From Bufo bufo (lineage: Eukaryota > Chordata > Amphibia > Anura > Bufonidae): a stretch of DNA of 64,000 nt. Of this stretch, positions 44,204 to 55,266 are shown one piece after another. A program made the position numbers and the translations under genes. The notes beneath the pieces are model-generated. The model did no database searches. It had not been told where the DNA came from and saw nothing but the letters and a program-made list of their open reading frames with translations. How positions within the stretch are numbered: the first letter of the stretch is position 1; each line of letters opens with the position of its first letter. The stretch covers positions 330,496,294 to 330,560,293 of the forward strand of contig NC_053390.1 in NCBI RefSeq assembly GCF_905171765.1, read 5' to 3'.

Positions 44204-45183
44204 AAATTGTCATTTTTTACAGCTGTTGCATATTCAACAGAGCTCATTTATCCGATTAAGCACTTACAATGCATGCATTCTGAAAGATAATATGATGTCC
44301 ATCATTTCATGGCTCAGCTGAGGAACAAGTCACAGGAAGGTTAAAGTACGATGGTTAATATGTAAAGCATCAGAGTAATAATGGTAAAGCACGAAGAACC
44401 GGTGCGGATAAAACTTTCTATGTATTAAACACCAAGTAAGCAAACATTGGCTGATTGTTTTACCTTGCCTTGCTGTCCGCTTCAGTATGTATAGGCCTAG
44501 GAAGCCTCAGGTGGCTGCACTGACAAAGATAATAAGCTCTGTTGATTCTGCAAAATGGGGAATATAAAGCTGATGATTTATTCATGAAACGATCATACAC
44601 AAAACAGCAGGAGCAGTTTGTCTAAAGTGCTGCTAACCATTCGGAGACAAATGTTGCACATCAAGCAACTATATTTAACAATTGAGCAAATTATGGTTGT
44701 TAGAGGGAATAAAATATAAATAATGCTATGTGTCTAATGCGAGGCATCGGGGAGCTGCTGGCTCTGTCACCACATCTATGTGTCCTCGCACCGCTGCTAA
44801 ATAACTGGCAAACAAATAATGCTAACATAATCCTAATGTGCCCGCATTGATCAGGATATCTTTGATAATGCCATCATACAATTTATTATCATGGATTACA
44901 GCAGAAGTAGTTCTACCCTGTTTAACCAATTTAGGGTATGCCCACATATGGCCAAAGCTCCTGTTTTTTTTTTTCAAAATGGAAATGGGTCAGGTTTTTC
45001 CATAACCTCAAGAATTCATGTTTAACTATATATAAACAGAAAGGGGGAATTAAATCAGACACTTATGGTAATGTCTTTAAATGGAGAAAATAGTGAATGC
45101 TTAGGAAAAATAAATTTTGCCCACTAGGATTTATCTAGATACCAGTTGCTAAATAAATATATATGTATATATACATATATCTA
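44204..45183. other. Non-coding stretch, possibly single-copy
   Basis: I see no transposon end and no ORF. The part 44580-44900 is well mixed in composition, without simple repeats. At 45150-45183 there is a TA-rich microsatellite-like run beside the Tc1 element. Confidence 0.35.
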
Positions 45184-45185
45184 TA

Positions 45186-46142
45186 CAGTACAAACCAAAA
45201 AGTTTGGACACACCTGCTCATTCAAAGAGTTTTCTTTATTTTCATGACTATGAAAATTGTAGATTCACACTGAAGGCATCAAAACTATGAATTAACACAT
45301 GTGGAATTATATACATAACAAACAAGTGTGAAACAACTGAAAATATGTCATATTCTAGGTTCTTCAAAGTAGCCACCTTTTGCTTTGATTACTGCTTTGC
45401 ACACTCTTGGCATTCTCTTGATGAGCTTCAAGAGGTAGTCCCCTGAAATGGTTTTCACTTCACAGGTGTGCCCTGTCAGGTTTAATAAGTGGGATTTCTT
45501 GCCTTATAAATGGGGTTGGGACCATCAGTTGCATTGAGGAGAAGTCAGGTGGATACACAGCTGATAGTCCTACTGAATAGACTGTTAGAATTTGTATTAT
45601 GGCAAGAGAAAAGCAGCTAAGTAAAGAAAAACGAGTGGCCATCATTACTTTAAGAAATGAAGGTCAGTCAGTCAGCCAAAAAATTGGGAAAACTTTGAAA
45701 GTAAGGGCTATTTGATCATGAAGGAGAGTGGGGTGCTGCGCCAGATGACCTGGCCTCCACAGTCACCGGACCTGAACCCAATCGAGATGGTTTGGGGTGA
45801 GCTGGACCGCAGAGTGAAGGCAAAAGGGCCAACAAGTGCTAAGCATCTCTGGGAACTCCTTCAAGACTGTTGGAAGACCATTTCAGGGGACTACCTCTTG
45901 AAGCTCATCAAGAGAATGCCAAGAGTGTGCAAAGCAGTAATCAAAGCAAAAGGTGGCTACTTTGAAGAACCTAGAATATGACATATTTTCAGTTGTTTCA
46001 CCATATTTTCAGTTGTTTCACACTTGTTTGTTATGTATATAATTCCACATGTGTTAATTCATAGTTTTGATGCCTTCATAGTCATGAAAATAAAGAAAAC
46101 TCTTTGAATGAGAAGGTGTGTCCAAACTTTTGGTCTGTACTG
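45186..46142 (+). mobile_element. Tc1-like deletion derivative (957 bp)
   Basis: The ends read cagtacaaaccaaaaagttt and the complement of cagtacagaccaaaagtttg, with TA at 45184-45185 and 46143-46144. The terminal inverted repeats are long, about 200 bp (45186-45430 against 45890-46142). A short tandem duplication (catattttcagttgtttca) lies at 45981-46020. Confidence 0.93.
45599..45981 (+). pseudogene. Tc1-like transposase, core deleted
   Basis: The ATG at 45599 gives MAREKQLSKEKRVAIITLRN and the beginning of a helix-turn-helix (EGQSVSQKIGKTLK). At about 45705 the sequence jumps to the C-terminal third: MKESGVLRQMTWPPQSPDLN, then PIEMVWGELDRRVK, then the end KAKGGYFEEPRI. The first and second catalytic Asp lie in the deleted part and only the Glu block remains. 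The element can move only if transposase is supplied by another copy. Confidence 0.9.
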
Positions 46143-46144
46143 TA

Positions 46145-47152
46145 TATATATGTATTTATATACACACACACACAGTATATATAACACTGCTATAAAAATG
46201 AGACAAATCAGGTTACAATCATTTTAAAGAATACAATGAAAATTAAAACACAAACTACTCCCTATGTATAATGTCAAAATCTTTATTTATTAAAACCTAA
46301 AACACATATAATACAATAAGAAGTAGACATTCAGAAACTGGTTATGGGTAACACATCAATAAAAAAACTGTAATGCTTTCATAGGTAAGACTTTAATCAT
46401 GATACCCATATACACAATCGAGTCACATTATTATGACTACCAGCTAATATCCAGAGTAAGGGCTCGTTCACATGAACGTGTGAAGCCCGTGCTGTGGACC
46501 TCAAATTGCGGTCCGCAATGCACGGGCACCGTCCGTTGGGTAGGCGCATGGGATCTATCTTTTTGCAGTGCGGAAGCACGGAACGGAACCCCAGAAAGCA
46601 CTCCGTAGTGCCTCCGTAGTGTTCCATTCTTCCGTTCCGTACTGTTCCGCATCTCCGGATTTGCAGACCCATTGAAATGAATGGTACCGCATCCGTGATG
46701 CGGAATGGCCACGGAACGGTGCCCGTGTATTGCGGATCCGCAAATGCGGTCCGCAATACGGCAATGGGCAGCCCTAATGGTGCATTGAGACCAACAAATT
46801 ATCTGACCAATTTCTGTCCAATCAGAGGACTAGTTGGTGTGTATTACAAAAGATCTGTGTGTGTGTAAACGGCGATCTGACCAATGGTTTTCTGTTGGTG
46901 TACATACACCCTAACTACCGTGTGCAGCATGGACAGCAGCTAGATGGACTGGGAGGGATTCAGTTAGGTCCTGGTAGGTTCAAACAAGTATCTGGAGCCA
47001 TGCTGACTGCAGTGTATTCCACATCTGCTAGACGGGGGAACGGGGGAGGATCCATACAGCGAATATATTTATGTTAGTGTTTCTACTCTGGTTCATTCTG
47101 CTGGTCTCCAGCCTCTCATTGTTTCTCCTTCAGTTCCTCCATTATCCCTCTG
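46145..47152. other. Non-coding stretch with one palindromic MITE
   Basis: A CA/TA microsatellite is at 46145-46185. The rest, apart from the MITE at 46457-46778, shows no gene. Confidence 0.35.
46457..46778. mobile_element. Palindromic MITE, ggtccgcaa type
   Basis: The left end agggctcgttcacatgaacg and the right end complement agggctgcccattg are imperfect inverted repeats. The interior words gcggtccgcaat and cggaacgg relate it to 32638-32953 and 34812-35141. Confidence 0.6.
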
Positions 47153-48363
47153 CAGTGGCGTTCCACCAAAAAAGGCAGTCCACGCAGCTGCTATGGGGCC
47201 TGTGGGGGAAGTGGGCCTGGCTGTGAATGGACCCGGCCCCATAATTAAACTAAATAAAAATGGTTGCTCAGAGTTCCCGTCTATGGTTCGGGGCATGTCT
47301 TCTTGCTCCCTGCTTCCCCTGTGTTCGGGTCGGCCCCTTAAACAGTCCATGTTCCGCTGGCAGTCACAGTCCCTGCTTGCCGCCTAGAGCGCTCTGTCTG
47401 CTGGGCGCTGGTTGATTTGCCAATCAGCATTTAGCAGTGCTGTGTTAGCAGTAGCAGAGCATGCTGCTGATTGGCTAGCCTAGCGGTGCGCCCAGCAGGG
47501 GAACTTGAGCCGGCCGTGCTGCAGGACTACTGTTGCTGCTGAACTTGTTGTGACCTGACTGACGTGACGGGGAAGCAGCATCACCCTCCAGACACAAGTT
47601 ATCCTGGAGAGAGAGTGACTTATCGTCTCCTCCAGGATTCAGTTTGTTTGAAGATCTACTCTGCCTGCCAAAGTTCAGAGTTGGGGGGCAGTATTCATTA
47701 TAAGCACCAATAGCAAGCGTAGTTCATTTAAAGGGGTCGGGGCTATGGTTGAATACATAAGCAGCAGAGCAGACAGCAGGCACAGTGCATAAGGAGGGGC
47801 CAAGGTGGCACTTGCACAGTTCATAAAGGTGGGGGCTATGGTGGCACCATAGCTCCCCCTTATGAACTGTGCTTGCTGTCTGCTTATGTGTGCACCATAG
47901 CCCCCACCATTTTAAAACTGTGCTTACTGCTGTGCTGCCTATTATATAGTGCGCCACCATAGCCGCCTTCCCTCCCCCATGATCTGTGTCTGCTGTGCTG
48001 CCTATTATATAGTGCGCCACTATATAATAAGCAGCACAGCAGGAACAGTTCATGGTAGGTATGGCAGTGGTGCACTATATAATAATCAGCCGGCACAGTT
48101 AATTGGGTAAGACTTTGTGAACTTTTGTGATCAGAATCTGGTATTCCATTCCAGCAAAGGAGCAGAATTACCTGAATCGCTGTGTCCACCATATGCCAAA
48201 CAATGCCGGCACCCACTTTATTGCATTCATTATATTGGGATCTGTTGGGTTCCAGCGCAAGTAGGTGAGTCAGGTGTGTGTAGTGAGAGGGGCTAAGAAC
48301 AGGGCATGGGGGCCCAATTCAAATTCTCACTATGGGGCCCAATGATTTCTATGTACTCCCCTG
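47153..48363. mobile_element. hAT-type element (1211 bp), short-array copy
   Basis: It starts cagtggcgttcc and ends tgtactcccctg, the same family as 28562-31303 with close matching on both sides. It has only about two units of the 63-bp repeat (47930-48020). The flanks tccctctg and tcactgtg agree at six of eight bases, so the duplication may have drifted. Confidence 0.85.
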
Positions 48364-48494
48364 TCACTGTGACAGCATGTGACCATTACAGCCCATCGTT
48401 GGCTACTTAGGTGACTTAGGTTCTGTTCCTATGGAAGGAACAGAACCTTTGCAGCCAGCCACTGAACAGGGCCAGCAACCTGATATGTCATCAT

Positions 48495-49008
48495 TAGGGT
48501 TGAGCGACTCAAACTCCACGAAGTGGAATTCAATCCGAATTTCAGGAAAAATTTGATTTGCCACAAAGTTGAATTTCCTCATGCTTTGTGCTAGCAAATA
48601 GATTTTTCCTGAATGGTGGTAAAAAATGTAAAAAAATCATACTGCCATCTTGATTGACGATCTCTCCCAAAATCCTGTGCGCGGGGATGTATGACGTCAC
48701 CACACCTGCTGACACGATTACATCATCACGCCAGCCCTGCAAGATTTCAATCAATCAAGATCGCGGCGGCCAGCTCTTCGCAATCAAATGGATATGGTAA
48801 GTATAATTTTACTTACTTATTTTACACTGTAATATCAATATCAGATGCTGCAATGCAGGGTACAATGATGGGCGAGGTGCAATCACCGCTTCCTGTCATT
48901 GCACCCACTACTTACAAAAAAATGTGCTTCATGGCAAAGTAATTCGCCACAAAGCAAATTTTTTTGTAAAACTCTAATCGAATTTTTCAATACTTTCGCT
49001 CATCATTA
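48495..49008. mobile_element. hAT-type MITE (514 bp)
   Basis: The ends read tagggttgagcgactc and the complement of tcgctcatcatta. An exact 8-bp duplication gtcatcat lies at 48487-48494 and 49009-49016. The interior has a tcttgattgacgat ... atcaatcaaga hairpin. It is related to 31600-32216. Confidence 0.9.
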
Positions 49009-49016
49009 GTCATCAT

Positions 49017-49572
49017 AACAAGAGCTCTGATGAACAACCAAGACAGAAGAGGACCAAAGCGGAACTAGCAAGATTTTTTTTTTTTTTTGTAGATCCATAG
49101 GCAGACATTTATAAACTCTGAAAAAACACTTCAAAGGACTTTAATTGTGTTGAACAGCAGCTCATATTAGTGTAGAATAGACTCAAGGCAGGCAAGAGTC
49201 ATTTGTATGAAGTGTTTACATAAAATTCCATGCACCCTTCTTAAGGATGTTATTATCAACATAACAAGTCACATAATTCAGTTTTGAGTGGAGTAATCTG
49301 CAAAAGTAAAAAATTTCCATTTCATTACATGTCACTAAACTGTATAATGGAATAAAACCTTTCGAGGATGCATATTCACTGCAAGGATTTCATGGCAACT
49401 GGCAGAAAGGTCATGGATGAATAAACACACTTCTGATAAACATCAGAGGGTCACTTCAGGGAGACGGTAAATTGAGATTTGCTGCATTTCCTAAGTAAAT
49501 GTTATATAATGGAAAATCAAGTTGTGATATTTTTTGTTGCCATTTTTGTGTTGTTCAGATGCAATTAGAATG
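49017..49572. other. Non-coding stretch, possibly single-copy
   Basis: No ORF and no transposon end is recognised apart from a T-rich run at 49074-49088. Confidence 0.3.
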
Positions 49573-50012
49573 AACTATGTTTTTTTTTTTTTAATAGGCT
49601 TTATTTTTAATTTTCAAGACAAAAATTAAGAGTAACAACAACACATCAGACTCGCAGGTCTCAAGACTAGTGCCAACAGAGTTGCATAGACAGTACACTG
49701 TTAAAGTGTTACAGGAGTTTACTTTATGACAGTGCAGAATATCAGCGTATATCACCCCACATTATACTGTTCTGCATCCGAAGCTCCAGAGTTAAGACCA
49801 CTTTCATACTCACAATCACACCTACCGCAGCGCTGCAGCTTCCCCCAAGAAAGGAAAGAGTCGTCAGCCAAACCACTCATATGTATCACCACCTATGTAA
49901 GAGTACTGAGGGGACTCATTCTTATAACATAAGACTGCACTCCTCTGTTCATATTAATAATAATAAGCCTACTGCACTCCACTTTCTTCTTTCCTGTAAG
50001 TAATATATTCAC

Positions 50013-53000
50013 TCATGTTATCTCATGCGCTGGCCTCGCTTGTAGCCAGAGTCCCCAAATTTTCTCAAATTTCTCTGCATTGCCTCTCGCCAGAAATGTT
50101 AGTTTATACATCGGCAAAACCGCATCTATAATTTGGATCCACTTTTGTACTGACGGGACTGCCGGAGGTTTCCAATTCAGTAAAATGACCTTCCTGGCGT
50201 AGAACATTAAGAGTCTATACAGTATCCTAGCATACTTAGTCTGGATCAGATCATTCACTAGTCCCAATAAGCTATTCTCTGGGGAGCATACTGCTGGCAA
50301 CCCTAATTTCTCATTAAGAAATTTGTGAATTCCCGACCAAAACTGTGCTATCACTGGGCAACTCCATATCATGTGAATCAAGGTTCCCCTTTCTGCGCCA
50401 CATCTAGAGCATTGAGGGGTATCCAATTTACGCATGCAATGTAGCCTTACTGGAGTCAGGTATGTGCGATGCAGCCATTTAGCCTGTATTAATTGATCCC
50501 TTGCACTGATTACCGAGTGCCTCCAAGTATGCACTAGTTCTTTCTCGTGCTTATCCTCCAATTGCGGAATATCCACCTTCCACCTAGCCAAAGATTTAGA
50601 TAGGGGGGATGAGGCCTGCGACATCAGTTCCACATAGAAGGAAGATACTGGTTTACACAACTCTCTCAATCTAGCAACCTTTTCAATGTAATTATATTCT
50701 AGCTTAATGGGATCCTTACCAAATTGTTTAGTACATGCATGTCTAAGTTGGAAGTATCTAAATAAACTAGATTTGGGGATCTGAAATTCTTCCCTGAAGT
50801 CTCTAAATGTCTTGAAGCCTCCCTCTACATACAATTGGGTAACGTACTTCACCCCATGTTGCGGCCAGAACTCAAAATCCTGCAGCTTATACAATTCCTG
50901 TAGTCCTTGATTATGCCACAACGGCATCACCGGAGACAACTTCTCTCTGTCTTCCCTATTCTTGTTCACCCGTACTGTTTTCCTCCAAATGGTCAATACC
51001 GCCAACATATTAGAAGTAAGACATCTAACCGGATATTTACCCTCCCTATATATGAAGTTTGTTAAAGCTTCATAGGATCCCAACAATGCAGCCTCCAGAA
51101 CAGTCACCGGATTATTGGCGTCCGCCCTGATCCACCAACTGTCATATGTCAGCTGCACTGCCTGGTAGTACTTGTACATATGAGGGAGAGCCAAACCACC
51201 CCTGACATAAGACGCTTTCAGCGTATCTCTAGCAATTCTGGGCTGTGTATTGGGCCATAGGAAAGGAGTCAGTAATTTATCAATCGCCTCAAAATGGGAT
51301 TTCTTTAAAAGCTCCGGCGCCGCCCTATACATATATAATAATTTTGGTAACAAGGCCATTTTGAAGATATTTATCCACCCCACCAGGGAAAGCGGAAGAG
51401 CTACCCAAGCCCTCAATTTTTGCATAATATATTCCATAGTCGGAAGCAGATTGAGAGAGGTGAACTGTTTAGGCTCTTTATGCACTGTGACTCCCAAATA
51501 TTTGAACTTATCAACCACTAAGAGTTTTGACCTTGCCGATACTCTCCTATTCTCTGTGTCATCCACCAAATACAACACGGATTTGGCCCAATTAATTTTA
51601 AGTCCTGAATACCACCCGTATTCATCTATCACTTCTAAAAGTGTATCTAGTGATTTCTCCGTATCTCCCAAATATACCAACATATCATCGGCATAAAGCG
51701 ATAATTTCTCTGTGATGCCCGCAATATTCCAACCCTCTATCCCTGGGCTGTTATTTATCAAAATAGATACTGGTTCCATCACCAGAGCGAAGAGTAACGG
51801 CGATAGTGGACACCCCTGTCTGGTCCCTCTACGTAAATGAAAGGGCCTGGAAAGCGTCCCGTTCACACGCACTCTCGCCAAAGGATCCGCATACAACAGA
51901 TGCAGCCATTTCAAGAAGTTCTTTGGGAACCCAAACTTTGCTAATACTGCCCATAGAAATTGCCACTCAACAGAATCAAATGCTTTCTCATTGTCTAAAG
52001 ACGCTATCGCCCTATCTCCCCCATTGTCATGTTGAACTTGCAGGTTGGTATAAAGTCTCCTAAGATTTATATCAGTTGACTTCCCAGGCATAAAACCTGA
52101 CTGGTCTGGGCCCACCAAGGATAAAATAATCCCTGACAGACGCGATGCCAGGACCTTCGCCAATATCTTAGCGTCTAGATTTATGAGGGAAATAGGGCGA
52201 TAGGAGCTGCACTGTTCTGCTGGTTTCCCAGGCTTATGAATTACCACTATGATAGCTTCAGAGAACGATGGAGGTAACTTTGAGACTTCCAGCGAGTAGG
52301 TAAATAATTTGCTCAATCTCTCACTAAGCTTTTCCGCATATAACTTGTACCATTCTGCAGGAAACCCATCTGGCCCCGGGGTTTTATGTGGTGCCATGGA
52401 GCCTATGGCAGCCTGAATTTCTAAGGGTGTAATTGGAGAATCCAGCATTCCCTTATCTGTCCTAGATAGTTGTGGAAATATCAGCCTACCCAAATAACCC
52501 TGTATCTCTTCCGGAGTATACGCAAGAGTGGAAGAATATAAATTGGTGTAATATCTAGCAGATTGAGCACAAATCTCCTCAGGTCTATGGACCTCGGACC
52601 CTGAATCCGTTTTTATCATTGCCACCACAGTCTGCGGATTCTCAGCCTTGGCCAAATATGCTAATGCCTTCCCATTCTTATCTCCATCAGAGAATACTAT
52701 CTGGTTTTGTGCAAGAAGTCTCTTCTGCGTGTACTCCGTAAGATGTAGCTTATACTCCCTTTGAATGGCTAGCCATTCCTCTCTACATTCCCTAGAGGGA
52801 TCACTAATGAAAGCCTCCTCCGCCTCTGCCAGTCTTCCTTCTATTTCAGCCCGGGTGATTTGCAACTGCGCCCTGTGCGTAGCTATAGCTGCTATATATG
52901 CTCCCCTTAAAACTGCCTTACAGGCCTCCCATTCTGTTATCGGGTCAGTGGATCCTTCATTAGATTCCCAATATTCTTCTAACTCAGCGCTGCAGGACGA

Positions 53001-53768
53001 CTCCACCGAAATCACCTGCAGCCAAACCGGATTCAATCTCCATACCCTCTCTGGTTTCCCTATGGCTTGAGACAGAACAATCTGTAAAGGGGCATGATCC
53101 GAGATACCCCGTGGTAGATACGTCGCCCCCCGGACCAAGGGTAGAACATCCTGACTTCCAAAAGCCAAGTCAATACGTGACATACTATCCCCTGAAGCTG
53201 CCTGACAGGAGAATTGCTTAAGGGATGGGTTCCTCCATCTCCAAATTTCTATCAGATTGTGTGCCTGCGCCCAGTGTACCAGAGCTGCATTGTGTCTATG
53301 TGGCGGTCTCAATCTATCAAGTTGGCTATCTAATACTGCATTAAAATCCCCTAGTATTACAAATGGGGCCAGGGGCAGTAGTGCAATCTTCACCATGAGC
53401 TCATCCAATAAGGATCTGGCAAATGGTGGAGGCACATACAATCCCACCACTATCAGAGGATCACCCCTGACAACTCCATGCAGGATAATAAATCTACCAT
53501 TCATATCTACCTGGACTTTGTTCAGCTGCCACGGTAAGGTTTTACTAATCAGGATTGAAACCCCTCTTGCATTGTTAGTATACGTCGCATGGTATGTCTG
53601 TCCCACCCATGGTCGTCGAAGAGACAGAATTTTCCGATCTCTAAGATGCGTTTCCTGCAAGATAAGAATGTCAGGAGCATGCACTTTGACATAATTAAAC
53701 ACCAGTGATCGTTTTATTTTACAATTAAGACCCCTCACATTCCAAGAAATTATTTTGATCATAGCCAT
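50013..53768 (-). CDS. LINE ORF2: endonuclease and reverse transcriptase, intact (1251 aa)
   Basis: This encodes the enzyme that nicks target DNA and copies the element RNA into it (target-primed reverse transcription, known for the family). The ATG at 53768 gives MAMIKIISWNVRGLNCK. The APE-type endonuclease spans about residues 1-230, with ISWNVRG, QETHL (about 38), GDFNAVLD (about 139), SRIDLAF and SDHAPL (about 224). The reverse transcriptase has SYRPISLIN (about 522), LDNEKAFDSVEW, GTRQGCPLSP (about 650) and YADDMLV (about 691). The C-terminal domain has CSRCGAERGTLIHMIWSCP at about 1120-1140. The length is typical for L1-type ORF2 and no stop or frameshift occurs. Every active-site motif I can check is present, so the enzyme could be functional; activity itself is inferred. 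Confidence 0.95.
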   Translation of the reverse strand: MAMIKIISWNVRGLNCKIKRSLVFNYVKVHAPDILILQETHLRDRKILSLRRPWVGQTYHATYTNNARGVSILISKTLPWQLNKVQVDMNGRFIILHGVVRGDPLIVVGLYVPPPFARSLLDELMVKIALLPLAPFVILGDFNAVLDSQLDRLRPPHRHNAALVHWAQAHNLIEIWRWRNPSLKQFSCQAASGDSMSRIDLAFGSQDVLPLVRGATYLPRGISDHAPLQIVLSQAIGKPERVWRLNPVWLQVISVESSCSAELEEYWESNEGSTDPITEWEACKAVLRGAYIAAIATHRAQLQITRAEIEGRLAEAEEAFISDPSRECREEWLAIQREYKLHLTEYTQKRLLAQNQIVFSDGDKNGKALAYLAKAENPQTVVAMIKTDSGSEVHRPEEICAQSARYYTNLYSSTLAYTPEEIQGYLGRLIFPQLSRTDKGMLDSPITPLEIQAAIGSMAPHKTPGPDGFPAEWYKLYAEKLSERLSKLFTYSLEVSKLPPSFSEAIIVVIHKPGKPAEQCSSYRPISLINLDAKILAKVLASRLSGIILSLVGPDQSGFMPGKSTDINLRRLYTNLQVQHDNGGDRAIASLDNEKAFDSVEWQFLWAVLAKFGFPKNFLKWLHLLYADPLARVRVNGTLSRPFHLRRGTRQGCPLSPLLFALVMEPVSILINNSPGIEGWNIAGITEKLSLYADDMLVYLGDTEKSLDTLLEVIDEYGWYSGLKINWAKSVLYLVDDTENRRVSARSKLLVVDKFKYLGVTVHKEPKQFTSLNLLPTMEYIMQKLRAWVALPLSLVGWINIFKMALLPKLLYMYRAAPELLKKSHFEAIDKLLTPFLWPNTQPRIARDTLKASYVRGGLALPHMYKYYQAVQLTYDSWWIRADANNPVTVLEAALLGSYEALTNFIYREGKYPVRCLTSNMLAVLTIWRKTVRVNKNREDREKLSPVMPLWHNQGLQELYKLQDFEFWPQHGVKYVTQLYVEGGFKTFRDFREEFQIPKSSLFRYFQLRHACTKQFGKDPIKLEYNYIEKVARLRELCKPVSSFYVELMSQASSPLSKSLARWKVDIPQLEDKHEKELVHTWRHSVISARDQLIQAKWLHRTYLTPVRLHCMRKLDTPQCSRCGAERGTLIHMIWSCPVIAQFWSGIHKFLNEKLGLPAVCSPENSLLGLVNDLIQTKYARILYRLLMFYARKVILLNWKPPAVPSVQKWIQIIDAVLPMYKLTFLARGNAEKFEKIWGLWLQARPAHEIT

Positions 53769-54414
53769 ACTCTCCGTTCAGTGCTATATACTTCTTGACC
53801 AACATCTGCAGCGCTGCGGTAACACACACACATCCATTCACACCTATCGAAAGATCCCATTATTGTTCCCTTTGTCCCACCCTGCCCACACATCCCCAAC
53901 CTGTCTGGGCCTCAGATCCCGAACTAGTAATTAACAATGGCTAAGGGCGTGCTCCTAAGCCTCTAACACAACCCAACTAGCTATGTTCACCATATAATCC
54001 CAGCGAACGTTCCTTACAATGCTCCCCCCCGGACCCCTTCAAAAGGGACCCCTCAACTAGCGGCTAGCACCACTTCTAGCTAAGTAGGACTCCGCTCAAC
54101 CCCAACCTGCCCACTAAACTATTGAAAAACAATTCTCAACAGGAAAAATCCTTTTGTAGAAAGGACAACTTTCAAGAGGTAAGATCGAAAAGACCCTCCT
54201 TTCTAAGAAAAAAGCTCTCCCTCTAATAGCATACTACCTCCCAGTGTAATGTACTCCCTAATACTACAACAGAGAATAAGCGTATCACCTCCAGCCTCTT
54301 TACCTTCCCCTTGCTATTCCTCCCCCCTCTTTTCAATTAAAATAGACAAGGAAATAGAGAAGGGAACAATAAACTGAACTCAACAATTATATCGAACCGG
54401 TCCATTATAATTTT
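53769..54414 (-). other. Spacer between LINE ORF1 and ORF2 (646 bp)
   Basis: Non-coding between the two ORFs, with several short pyrimidine-rich stretches on the plus strand. It is long for an L1-type element. How ORF2 is translated cannot be told from the sequence. Confidence 0.7.
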
Positions 54415-55266
54415 TCACCGCTGCTCCTCCCGCGACCGACGAGTATCCAGCCAATCCGAGACCTCTTCCGGAGTCAGGAAAAACTTTACTCCTCCATCAA
54501 CTTGGATCCGTAACCTCGTAGGGTACAGCATGGCATATTGTATACCCAGTTCTCTGAGTCGTGCTCTGACTTGGTTGAACTGCTTCCTCTTCTTCTGTAT
54601 CTCAGTGGTGAAGTCAGGATAAAAGGAAATCCTAGTGTTTTCATAAGAGATAGTTCCTTTTTTCCTTGCCGCTGCCAGGATCTCGTCGCGGTCTCTATAA
54701 TTCAGAACCTTCATAATGAACGGTCTCGGTGGTGCCCCTGGGGGCAAAGGTCTTGTCGGAATTCTGTGGGCCCTTTCTATCACAAAGCACTGGGATAGAT
54801 GCAATGGAGCCAAATGTGTTTTTATCAGATTTTCTGCAAAAGACTCGGGCTCAGCCCCTTCAACTCTTTCCGGCAGGCCCAATATACGGATATTGTTTCG
54901 CCTATTTCTATTTTCCGCATCTTCCGTCCTTGCTTGTAGAGCCTTAACTTGCAGCAGCAGTGAAGAGGTTAAATCATTATGGCCTCTAACAGTGTCCTCC
55001 ACCTCCCCCACTCTGCGTTCTACTTCCGTTGTTCGTGTTCTCATCTTTTCTATATCGTGGCACAGAAAATTAATGTTGCTTTGAAGATGATCAATTTTCG
55101 CCGTCAAGGCCGCTTGACAGGATGCTATTGCTGACATAATTTTGTCTGTGTGTGCCTGTTCCGCCACTATATTGCCCGCTGCCCCTTCCCCTTCGGTTTG
55201 ACTCATGTTATCCATGAAGATTTTATTTGGGGTCTGAGGAGGCACTGATTGGTTTTTCCGCCCCAT
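54415..55266 (-). CDS. LINE ORF1 RNA-binding protein, intact (283 aa)
   Basis: ORF1 protein coats the element RNA and assists strand annealing (family knowledge). The ATG at 55266 gives MGRKNQSVPPQTPNKIF; the codons before it are open but contain no ATG, so this start is chosen. Residues about 55-115 form a likely coiled coil (IDHLQSNINFLCHDIEKM, VERRVGEVEDTV). The signature AEDAENRNRRNNIRILGLPE-type segment begins at about 115, followed by an RRM-like domain with VIERAHRIP. The C-terminal domain contains FYPDFTTEIQKKRKQFNQVR and LRIQVDGGVKFFLTPEE. Lengths and order match L1 ORF1p. Confidence 0.92.
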   Translation of the reverse strand: MGRKNQSVPPQTPNKIFMDNMSQTEGEGAAGNIVAEQAHTDKIMSAIASCQAALTAKIDHLQSNINFLCHDIEKMRTRTTEVERRVGEVEDTVRGHNDLTSSLLLQVKALQARTEDAENRNRRNNIRILGLPERVEGAEPESFAENLIKTHLAPLHLSQCFVIERAHRIPTRPLPPGAPPRPFIMKVLNYRDRDEILAAARKKGTISYENTRISFYPDFTTEIQKKRKQFNQVRARLRELGIQYAMLYPTRLRIQVDGGVKFFLTPEEVSDWLDTRRSREEQR

